From assembly GCA_025769875.1 (NCBI GenBank), contig JAGFNK010000006.1:1-64000 (forward strand): DNA of 64,000 bases, given 5' to 3'. Each line of letters opens with the position of its first letter. The stretch's first letter is position 1. The notes below the pieces were generated by a model. That model was not told the DNA's origin. It did no database searches and worked only from the letters and a program-made list of their open reading frames with translations. The position numbers and the translations under genes are program-made. Below, one piece after another: positions 13,289 through 24,400 of the stretch. This DNA is from Russula earlei (Eukaryota > Basidiomycota > Agaricomycetes > Russulales > Russulaceae).

Positions 13289-13446
13289 GGGGCGCAGCCC
13301 CTGACAAGTTTTAATTTCATGCCTAAGGCATGGCTTGCAAGCTGCTACGAAGTGCCGGAGGATGGTTTGCGAGCTTGCTCGCAAGCCATGCTGTAGGCAC
13401 GAAGTGCAGCTTGCAAGCCATGCCGTAGGCATGAAATTACAACTTG
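13289..13446 (+). other. Helitron A 3' end: GC hairpin and large palindrome
   Basis: A GGGGC-GCA-GCCCC hairpin (13289-13301) is followed by 32-nt inverted arms at 13314-13345 and 13406-13437 with one mismatch. They enclose a second 12-nt inverted pair with one mismatch. The terminus ACAACTTG follows 9 nt after the outer arm. Helitrons carry a hairpin close to the 3' end that acts in termination. This is an unusually elaborate version, repeated at the end of copy B (about 26841-26998). Confidence 0.7.
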
Positions 13447-16400
13447 TACTATTAAAACAAGAACGGTGGGCGAGCCACCCGATCGGGCGGTCCCGGGTCG
13501 GCCCCAGATGGCAACCCGATGACAAAGTTCAGTTACTAAGCGGTGAAAAATTGTTTTCGAGCGTGAAAATAGGGGTCGCGCGACAACGACGCATACCGCA
13601 TCCCCCCTCCTCCCATCTCCCATCTCCCATCTCCTCTACCCAACTCTCGCCCCACTCTCCTCCCTTCTCCCCCATCCTTCAACCGTCGTTCAGTTCAAGA
13701 CGTTCACGACGACTTGATGACGGTCTCGGACATTTGGTGTGTTTTCGATTTCCCCCCTCCCTTTTTTTTTCGTTTTTCTGAAAATAGGGGTCGCGCTGCG
13801 TTTCGCTTCATCCTTTCCTTTCCTTTCCTCGCCCCTCCCTCCCCTCGCCCCTCCTCCACCCCGGTCTCTCTACTCGGGGATTTTAAGACCGAAATGGCCA
13901 TGAAGACCATCCTGTGCAACCGACTGGCCGTATGGGTGTCTCACGGGCATCGTGCGTTTTCGCTCTTAGCCCCTTCTCTCCGCTCTCTCTGTCTCCTCTC
14001 TCTTCTTTCTTTCTTTCTTTCTTTGGTGTCCTTTCCTTCTCACTCACGTCTCCTTTACCAGCATGGTCAGGTCGGGTCATCATGTTTCTCAAGCCGCGAA
14101 AAAAATTGTTTTCGAGCTCGCGAATAGGGGTCGCGCGACAACGACGCATACCGCATCCCTGTGCTCTCCCGTCCTCCGCCGTCTCCACCACCCCACGGCA
14201 GCGCTCTCCCACCTACTGGCACCCATTCCCCTGCAGTGGCGACCATGACGACTCGGCCGTGGATATGACGACCTCGCGATGGCCACGACCGCGTCCGTTT
14301 TTTCGGTTTCATTTCTATATGGTTTCTGATTTTTTCTTTTCCTCTCCAGCTCCTATACATGCCAGTTCCCGAGCGCGCGGCGTTCCTCTCCCCTCCCCTC
14401 TGCTCCGGTTGACCCACGCCGCCAAAAGGGGCCTCCTGTGAGCGACGGGTCAACGCAGCGCATGGACGCGGCCATTCGCACGCCAAAAGGGGGCCATTCT
14501 CGCGGCTTTTGACAAATCGCTCGCTCAGTCCTGGGCTGCGACGGCGCGTTTCGTTTGGCGCCACACCCCAGTGAGCCTCCTTTTCCCTTTCTTCGCTTTT
14601 CTGTCGTCTCTGACACTAGCTAGATGTTCATGAAGGGTCAACACAGCGCGTGTACGATCGCCTTTTATGACCGGGTGCACGGTGAGAAAAATCTTTTTGC
14701 AACCGCGTGGCGCTGCGAATCGTCCTCTCCTCTCCTGGCCTCTACGCTCTCCCTCTGCCCTCCCTCTCATCCACCTCACCCCTCTCTGGACGTTCACGAC
14801 GTGTCAACACCACGCATGTAGGCGACCATTCGCGGGCATTCGCGCGACGACGGGTTTGTAAGGGCCAGGCACTGATTTGGTGCGTTTTCGGTTTCGTCCC
14901 TCTTGCAAATCCCTCGCACGGTCCTGGCGAGCAATGACAGGTTTCGTGTGGCACAGGCACTCCTTCGCTGCGTTTTCGGTTTCGACGCTCTTTTTTCGTT
15001 TTTTTTTTCTGAAATAGGGGTCGCGGTGCCGTGCGGATCGTGCTTTCCTCTCCCCTCCCCTCTGCTCCACCCCGGTCTCCCTCTTCCCAGGCAGGCACAT
15101 GATGTTTACACCCTCTGGCCCCATTCCCTCTCCTCCTGTGTCACTGGAGTGGTGACGATGACGACGACTCGGGCATGGCCATAGCCACCTCGCAAGGGCC
15201 ACGAATCATGAGCATGGCCCACGGCCACTGTGACGATCTGGCTGTCGTGACGGCGACGTGCCCATGGCCGTGACGACGGCAGGTCCCTCCTGGCAAAAAT
15301 TCCTCTTGCTCTCCCATCATCATGCATTCCTTTGCACCTCAATGCCCACTGCTTTACAATCGCCTCCAGCACGTGTGGCGACTCCAGTGCAAGACCAAAA
15401 TGGCCATGAGCACTATCCTGTGCAACCATGAACCCGGTGCGCTTGATCTTTTTTATTTCATCTTTCACTCGCTCTTTTTGAGCTCTTCTCACAGCAACAG
15501 AATGGCCTGCGCCACTGCGATGTCAAAGCCATCAGAGCGCTGGGGAGTGGAGCATGCGTGTGACACGCATTTCGTGCGTTTTCGCCCTTTCTGTATTTTT
15601 TTTCTCTGCCTCCTCAGCTCTACCTTGCGTCCTTCCCCCGGCCCTGAAAACCGTGCGAAGTTCGCCCACTTTGCAGGCGGCGTTTTTCGCGCATGACCAT
15701 TCGCGTGTTCGTGTTCGTACCCCATCTCCTCACAGCAACGACCCGGGCAGCACTGCGGTGATGACGCAGTCGTCAAGGCGGTCCATGGGTGTCTCACCCT
15801 TTGAGTGCGTTTTCGTTCTTCTCCCTTCTTTCGCTTCTCCCTCCCCTCTTCTCTACTTTGCACAGTGCTGACGATGTCTTGCAGGTTCGGCTCACAGGGG
15901 GCCATTCTCCCGGCTTCCAAAACCCCCAAATATTACTGGCCTTTATTTCGCCACGCACACGTGTGTTTTACTTTTCAGTTTCGCTCTTATCCGCTCCACA
16001 TTCGAATACCTGACCACATGCAGCACGCTTTCTCCCACGTGCGCACTTTTCATGTGTGGAGCTCTGCTCAATTTTATCGTATTCTTTGCTTTCTCCGTCG
16101 CATGCGCGATCTTCACACGTCGCAGTGACGTGGTGTCTTACCGGTGCGTGCGCGCGTGCGTTCGTTCGTTTGTCCTTCTCTTTCCTCTTCAGTTTCTATC
16201 TAACACCCATTTCCGACCGAAGGATGCGCGGCCGGCGAATTCGCACAGGGAACCCTGACGACACGTGACGATTTCCCGCGCGCGCGAGGTCACCCGTTCA
16301 GTTGTGTGCGTTTTCTTGGCCAGCTCTTAGCCCGTTTCCTTCATTCACCATGTGGTTGTCACACCAAATGCAATCCAGTTGACTATGTTACTTTCAGTGG

Positions 16401-17101
16401 ACACAATGATCTCATAAGATAATTTTTATTTTCCATTCATAAATGAGTTGAATCTATATTCAGTTTTACTGGGCTGAGATGTAGCACTATGGTTGGTTGA
16501 GTGATCAACATCAAGGACAGATACTGATTGGCAGTTGACTTGACAATATGATGAATTGCTGTCTTTGATAGGTTGATGGTAAGAGTTCTGTTCTTGGTTG
16601 AGTTAGAGGCAGTTACTAATTGGCAGATGAGTTTCCTGTGCTATGGTGAATGGCTCCTCTTTCATAGGATGATAAAAGTTCTCTTGCTTCTCATGACAAG
16701 TCTAATAACTGAATGGTGTTCAGGTCAATTTCAGTATCTGCTATATAGGTGGTTTGATGAAAGGAAGGGAAGAAGGATGTAGAGGGAAATTCTAATAAAG
16801 TAAGTGTAATAGGACATGAATTCAGTGTATTGATGATATGATATGGATTGTTCTGCTAGATGACAGATTACACATTCACTCAAAAAAGGCATATTAGGGC
16901 CTTTTAGAACCTGAATTTTGAACCCAATGTGAAACATTTGAAACTCAAGGATTTTTCAGAGATCAACAATATATCTGCTAAAATAAGTAAACAGGATTAC
17001 ACATGATGATAATTGTGAGATTATGATATACCTCCGCTCCCTTTATCCAAAAAAGGAATTACACATGAAGAGAATGCTCATGGCCTGCCGAAGGCGCACC
17101 C

Positions 17102-17140
17102 CTTGGGCGTAGCCCAAGCAAGCTTCAGCTTGTCAACTAA
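17102..17140 (+). other. Internal Helitron-type 3' terminus with covarying hairpin (copy B)
   Basis: Stem CTTGGGC-GTA-GCCCAAG at 17102-17118, then a CAAGCT/AGCTTG hairpin, then CTAA at 17137-17140. The equivalent in copy A (4496-4512) is CTGGGGC-GTA-GCCCCAG. The third base pair changes from G-C to T-A in both arms together. Confidence 0.55.
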
Positions 17141-20100
17141 TTAAAATGAGAACGGAGAGTCAGGGTCCGCCCGAGATGGTAATTTCTTACATAACAAAAT
17201 CGCCTTACATGGAAGGTAATGCTTAGCAAATTAATTTGTAAGCAGTGAAAAAGTTTTTTGGGCGACGGCGTCTTTGTTTTACGACGCGCGTTCGTTTTTT
17301 CTCTTGCTGTCGTTCATCCTCTCCTTCCCCTCGCCGCTCTTCCTTCCCCATGGTCCCAGCTCAACACTCTCAAGCTGCCAGCCTCCTCAAGTTTTCACTG
17401 GCTATTCCCATGTCATTCAAGTGGTTTTTCCATGGGTGAGTTTTTTCTTTCGTTTTCGCGCCCTTCTCATCTTCTCACCGCGCATTCCTGTCCTCTGCCC
17501 TCTCCTCCACCCCACCCTCTCTGGACGTCCAAGACCGGTCAACGCCACACCATGATCAAAATGGCCACTAGAACAATTCAGTGGAATCACGAACCCGGTG
17601 CGCGTTTTTTCTTTTCACTTTTCACGCGCTCGCTCATCCTCTCCTTCCCACTACACAGTTCCCTGTTGGGCTTCAAGGCAATGTGCTTATTGCCCTCACG
17701 GCAGCGCTCTCCCGCCCACTGGCACCCATTCCCCTGCAGTGGCGACCATGACGACTCGGCCGTGGATATGACGACCTCGTGATGGCCACGACCGCGTGCG
17801 TTTTTTTGTTTTCATTTCTATACGGTTTTTGATTTTTTCTTTTCGCGCGCGGCGTTCCTCTCCCCTCCCCTCTGCTCCGGTTGACCCACACCGCCAAAAG
17901 GGGCCTCCTGTGAGCGACGGGTCAACGCGGCGCATGGACGCGGCCATTCGCACGCCAAAAAGGGCCGTTCTCGCCGCTTTCAAATCCCTCGCACGGCCGT
18001 GGCCAATGACCCACGCTCCTGGCCAGCGACCATGCTTTTCTGTGCCACCAGCGCGCGCGAGAAGCGAGGGGCCGTGCGACCAGTACCCCTATCGTCTTCT
18101 CCTCCTTCCTCCCCTCCCTTCTCCTCGCGCCTTCCTCTCCTCCCTCCTCCCGTCTGCTACCTGTCAATGCAACGGTCATCATGCTCACGCGCGCGATCGC
18201 GATTGCCTTTGCAAACACGTTCTCCCGACAAACCGGCGCACCCCAAAATGAAGGCCGAACGGTCCCGCCCAACGCCACTGTGTTCTGGCTTTCAGGTACT
18301 TTTCTTTCATTTTCCCTTTCTTTTCTTTTCTTTTCTTCTTTTCTTTTCTTTCATGTTCCCGCCTCTGTCTGTGACTCACGTTCCATCTGGCCTTATTTAC
18401 CCCGTGCGTGCGTGCGTGCGTGCGTTTTTCCATTCCTTTCCTGTTCTGCATTTTTTTTTCTTTCGCTTTTCTCTTTTTCCTCTCTTTTACTTTGCACTGT
18501 GCTAATCCATGTCTTCCAGGTCTAGGTCGTGCGGTGTGCATGTACGCGGCCATTCGCAGGCCCACGAAAGGCCATTCTCCCGGTTTCCAAATCCCTCACA
18601 CCGTCCTGGCCAGTGATGACCAGCGACAATGGTTTTTGACGGATCGGACAACGCGGGTAAGCCGCAGTACCGATGCCGCTCCCCCTCTTCGCTTTCCTTC
18701 CCTGCCCTTCCTTCCTTCGCGCGTGTGGTCCCGCGCCTCTGCCTTTGCCATCAGAAGACCCTCGCCCACGCTGCTTTCTTCTTCTCAGACACTGGATGTC
18801 CGCCTCCGTGCCGCCATACCGCCATCAAGCTAGGCCCCAAATGACAAGTCAGTCGAATGTTCCCAGCGATCAGGGATTTTCGCACTTGACTGGCATGCGT
18901 TTTCGTTTTCGTGTTCTCTCAATCTCTTATACCTCTTCCTTCCCTCAGTGCAACAGCCCATTCACAGTAACAGCATGGCCTAGGGCCGAACCCGGTGAGC
19001 TTCCTTTTTTTCTTTCTTTGCTTTTCACTCGCTCTTTCTAACAGCAACAGGCAGTCGTGTTTGCGCTGTGTATGACCGTGACCGTGACCACGGAATGGCA
19101 CAAGCAGCCACCGTGAGTGTTCCCGCGCACGTTGACCAGGTACGTTATTCCTTTTCTTTTCTGACAGCTCTCTCTCTCATACTCTCTGCCCTCTCTTCAA
19201 GTGCTCCAAGCTCCCTCCATATGCGATGGTACAATCCCCACACTCGACACTTGGTTGGCAAGAAATGTGCGTTTTCTCGCGTGCGTGATTGTCACGCGTT
19301 AAGCTATGTGTGTGCTGTCTCCCCTCTCCACAGTCTCCAACCATCCCCTCCTTTGGACGTGGCCCTCACCAGCCACATTAGGAACGAGGCCATGGTTGGG
19401 GAATTGTGGCCCTCCGCCAAGCCTGTGTACGACATGTCCATGGTTGGCTCAGTCACGAGGGCGACATGCAAGACATGGCGCACTGTGACATGCGTATTCC
19501 TGTGTCCAGGGATTTTTGCGCTTGATGGGCGTGCATCTTTCGTGTTCGTTTTCGCGGGTCCTCTCTCTCCATGCCTGTTGTCACAAGACCGTCAGGCATG
19601 ACTACCTGCCTCCCTGGACAAACAAGTCACATCCCTGGCTCATCTGGAACGGATTTGCATGTTAGTTTTTTTCGTTTTCGTTGTTGCGTTCTCTAACTTT
19701 TTTCTTTATTTTCCTCTCCTCCAGTCAGCTCGGCCTCGACTGGCTTACTGTCATGTGGATTCTGGCGTGCGCAATTTTCGAACTGTGCGTTTTTCCTTTT
19801 CTTTTCCACATGTTTGAAACCCTGATTTGCAGACAACATGGGTTTCCCTGTCCCCTGTGCGTGATATTTACGCAACTTTGTTAACCTCCCCACATGCGCC
19901 TTGCGTGCATGATCAGCATTTTCGAGCGTCTCACGATGCGGGGCTGCCGTCCACCCTGCCTCCCTTACTCCTGCCTCCATAGTCTTTTGCAATATTTATG
20001 GGATGTAATTTACTTCCTGCTCATATAAATATAAGACTTTGCATAAAATGATGTTAGTGTCTGGATTCTGTTTAGATGGAGCTGGGGTGTGTGCATGTGT
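17141..20100 (+). repeat. Helitron leader segment 2 of copy B, mosaic
   Basis: Contains the same kind of modules as copy A's leader but in a different set and order. One block at 17690-17960 repeats sequence from segment 1 (about 1540-1840 and 14200-14490). Exon-like blocks with GGTCAACGC and ACGCGGCCATTCGC occur at about 17917 and 18540. Nothing here supports a gene product. Confidence 0.5.
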
Positions 20101-20449
20101 GCTGTGGTTCATGGCGTAAGGTGTAGCGGTTGCAGGGCCGGTTAACTGGGCCGGGCTGCACGCGACACGGAACTTGGGCTCTGGGGACATAAACAGGTGC
20201 TTGCCTGTTGGTGCTGCGGAAATCTTACCTCTGCCTCCAACCATCATCCTCTGCCTCCACTGAACAGTCCAGTTTCTCTACAAAGTGAGTCCCCCACTTT
20301 CTGGGCAGCTGCATATTTTTTTAAATATGTTTTTCAGTCACTCACAACCCTTCAACTTCCACCCTTTTCAACAATCAACAAGGTATGTTTACTATGTTTT
20401 AATTACAGCATTGCTGATGGTGATGGTCCTGTCTCTTTTATTAGCCCCC

Positions 20450-21376
20450 ATGTCTAACACTCCTCCCACATCTCCTCAACAATCTCAGGCTGCTGCACGT
20501 CAAACTGAGCGTGCCAGTCGCACTTTGGGCAGTCCTGAACAGCATAGGACACCTGCTGGCACATCAACTGCCAGACAACCTGTTCAATTTCAAGGACAAG
20601 TCTATCATCACTTACCAGCTAATTTGGCTGCTCAAGTGGCTGCCCTTCAACCAATGCCTGCTCCTTCCACAGCATTATGGACAAACCTCTGCCACTTCTC
20701 TCCTTGCCCCTCCCCCTGTAAGTCAACTTCATCTCAAAATAGGCTTTTTTCAATAATGACTATGAGTTGCAGATTATTACAAGGTCACATTCTGCTGCCC
20801 CTGGCTCTGGCTCTGGCTCTGGCTCTGGCTCTGCTGCTGCTGCTGTCTATAGATCTGGCTCTGGCTCTCTGTCCACTCCTGATCTTACTACTAACCCACC
20901 TCTTCCTCATTCCAATAGACAGTATCAGTATTTGCCAGCTGACTTGGCTGCTCAGCTTGCTGCCCTTCCTCCTCCACTGCAAAGAGGTCATCATGTCCCT
21001 GCTTCTGTAAGTTTTAATCATCTAAAATAGTTTATTAAATATTAACTTGCCTTACTATAGACTATTTCAATGGCCCCAATCCCTTTTGGGCCTTCATCCA
21101 TGTCAAGATTTCCTGTTAATCAGGCTTCTATTCCTGTTCCTGCCTTTCCTGTCCCTGTCCCTCCTCATTCTTCTAATAGGCAGTATCCCAACCTGCCAGC
21201 TAACTTGGCTGCTCAGCTTGCTGCTCTTTCTTCTCCACAATTGAGAGGTCATCATGTTTCCACTCATGTAAGCTTGATTATATGAGATTATATATATTTC
21301 AGCTAAATGGCTTGCATGACTATAGGCAAATCCAACTGCTGCTATCCTTTCTGGCCCTTCTTCTATGGCTCCTGCT

Positions 21377-21412
<36 letters not shown>

Positions 21413-24400
21413 TGCTCCTGCCCTGCCCTGCTCCTGCTCCTGCTCCTGCTCCTGCCCCTCCACTCCTTCCCTCCTTCTTCCCCTGTTCCTTCCCCACCTC
21501 CTTCTCCATCCTCTGCTCCTCCAAGCCCTCTTCCTTATCCTCATGCCCAAGTTTATCCAGAAGATCCCTTGCCTGTAAGTTTCTATTCTTTAAAGGAAAA
21601 CTATATACCTAATAAAATATTATAGCAACCTCAGCTGCCACCCCTCTAAGCCATGCCAATGGCACGACGTCCTTTTGATCCTACATGGGCCATTCATGAT
21701 CTTAAGGACTTGACCATCCAATGCTCTTTCTGCAAGGCACTCCATTGGCTAGATGAGCGCCTTACCAACTCATCTAAAAGGACCCCCAAGTTTGGCATGT
21801 GTTGCTTGAGTGGCAAGATTGCCCTTCCTGCTCTTCATCCATGTCCCCCTGAGCTTTACAACCTCCTCACTGGCCAAGATCCCACTTCTAAAGCATTTCG
21901 CCTTCATATTCTCTCTTATAATAATGCTTTGGCCTTTACCTCAGTGGGAAGACAAGTGGATCATTCTGTTAATCAAGGACAAGGGCCTTGGGTCTTTAAG
22001 CTTCATGGGGAGCTCATTCACAGAATTGGGTCTCTTTTGCCACCAGAGGGACCTGATGCTGCTGCCCCTTCTTATGCTCAACTCTACATTTATGACCCTG
22101 ACCAGGCCCTCAATATGCGCATGGCCCATCCTGCCAACTCTCACTTGCATCAGAACACCATGCAAACTCTTCAGGACATGCTCTATCGCTCTCATGCTGC
22201 AGTCCAGAAGTTCAAGCAGGCTTATGAGTTGACTCACCACCTTCCTAGAGAGCAAGACTGCACTCTCTCACTTCACTTTGATGCTGCATGTGATAGGCAT
22301 CGCTATAATGCCCCTGATGCTGCCATCAATGAGATTGCAGCCATTATTCCAGGTGATGGGGATGAGCCTAGGCATTCACAAGATATCATCTTACACCTTA
22401 GGGAGGGCCCTCTACAGCGCATCTCTGATACCCATCCTTTCTACCCCTCACTCAGATATGTCTTGCTTTTTCCCACTGGCCAGTTAGGATGGTTCCCAAA
22501 CATCCCTTATCAAAATGTCCAAGGTGGCCCTGCTCAGAGGAAGTGTGTTTCCTTGGCTCAATTTCATCGCTATCGGCTTCATATTCGCCCTCATCTCTCT
22601 GACTCTCATCACATCTTCCTCTCTGGCAAACTCTTTCAAGTGTATGCCTGTGAGGCATGGGCAGTTGCAGAGCAGTATCGCCTTAACTTCATCAGGATGA
22701 ATCAAAACAAGCTCAGGGTGGAGATCTATAAGGGTCTGGCAGATGCTGTTGCTGCCAATGTTGATGTTGACAGGGACCAACTAGGCAAGAGATTCATCCT
22801 TCCCTCCAGCTTCTCTGGCAGCACCAGAAACATGCAGCAGCATCTCCAAGATGCCTTGGCCATCAACCGCTTCTATGGTGGGGGTGACCTCTTCATCACC
22901 ATGACTGCCAATCCCTCTTGGCCTGAGGTTCACTCTGCTCTCCTCCCTGGGCAGACTGCCAATGAGCGCCCTGACTTGGTGGTCAGAGTCTTTCATGCCA
23001 AGCTCAGGTCCCTCATCAATGACATCAAGGCTGGCTTGCTGGGTGATTGGGCAGCTCACCTTTACACCATAGAGTTTCAGAAGAGGGGCCTCCCCCATGC
23101 CCACATCATTGTCTTCCTTCAGCCCCACTCCAAGTTGCGCACCTCTGACCAGATTGACAGTCTCATGTCTTCTGAGTTCCCAGAAGACAATCCTGAGCTG
23201 CTTGAACTCATCAAGAAGTTCATGGTTCACAGGCCCTGTGGCAACCAGAACAGGAATTCCCCTTGCATGGTGAATGGCTCATGTTCCAAGGGTTTTCCTA
23301 AGCCCTTTAGGGAGGAGACTTCTGTGACTGAGGACTCCTATGCGTGCACCAGGAGGAGGGACACTGGCCATGCTCATCTTATTGGTGGCAAGGAGATCAC
23401 AAACCAATGGGTGGTCTGTCATTCCCCTTTTCTCATCTGGAAGTACAGGTGTCACATCAATGTGGAGTCTGTTGCCTCTGTCAAGGCTCTCAAGTATATC
23501 TACAAGTATGTCTACAAGGGCCATGACAGGACCACTATGCAGTTTGGCAGGTGCATGGATGAGGTCAAGCTCTACTTGGATGCAAGATATGTCAGCAGCT
23601 GTGAGGCAGTGTGGAGACTCTTTCTCTTTGAGCTGCAGGAGCAGGTTCCCAATGTGGTGCGCCTCCAGGTCCATCTTCCTGATCAGCACAGTGTTGTCTA
23701 CAATCCTCAAGTTCTTGAGGAAGTCCCAAATAAGCCCACCACACTCACTGGATGGTTTGAGGCCAATGCTGCTGCTCCAGAGGGCTCTGACATTCTGGAT
23801 CTTCTCTACCAAGATTATCCCTCCAAGATGGTCTGGAACAAAAGCACTCATAGGTGGACTCCAAGGGACAGGGGCTTTGCTATTGGGAGGATGTTCCATG
23901 CTCACCCTACTTCTGGAGAGCGCTTCTACCTGCGCCTCCTTCTCACCTCTGTCAAGGGTGCAACCTCCTTTGAACACCTTTGCTCATTTGAAGGCACTCT
24001 CTGTCAAGACACGTACTGCTGATCACTAAGGACTCAGGAGCAGGTGGGCAGGGGTCGGAACAGATGGTACGCGGCGTAAACAGCGTTGAACAGGAGGACG
24101 AGCCAAACGACTAGAAGATACCAGATGGGGACTGGTACGTGTTGCAGGAGGCAGAGGCGAAGAGTAGAGGCCAGTGCAGCGAAGGACTTTAAACAAGGCG
24201 GTCGTTGAAGAGTACCTTGAAGACAAGGGAAGGCTTTAGACTGAGCAGTCGCAGGGGAGTACCCAGGAAGTGGAGAGTATCACAAATGGACAGTCTGACG
24301 ACTGCCATGCTTCATTGGGGCTTATATACAGTGTACAGGGTCGATTACAAAGCACTGGGACTATTCTAGACTCTTTGGTACCATCCAATAGGACTACAGA

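Larger units (their letters stand above)
779..13446 (+). mobile_element. Helitron A, complete autonomous copy
   Basis: Unit of 12,668 bp. Its left end is set by the point where it and Helitron B become identical (TACTATTAAAAC at 779 and 13447). Its right end is set by the shared end ACAACTTG (13446 and 26998). It contains a leader of about 7 kb without convincing genes, a four-exon Rep-helicase gene (8024-13116) and a 3' palindrome at 13314-13437. Copy B follows with no spacer. The 5' end TACTATTAAAA resembles the A/T-rich starts of many Helitrons. The 3' CTTG is not the canonical CTRR, so this may be a variant terminus, or the exact ends may be off by a few bases. Confidence 0.85.
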
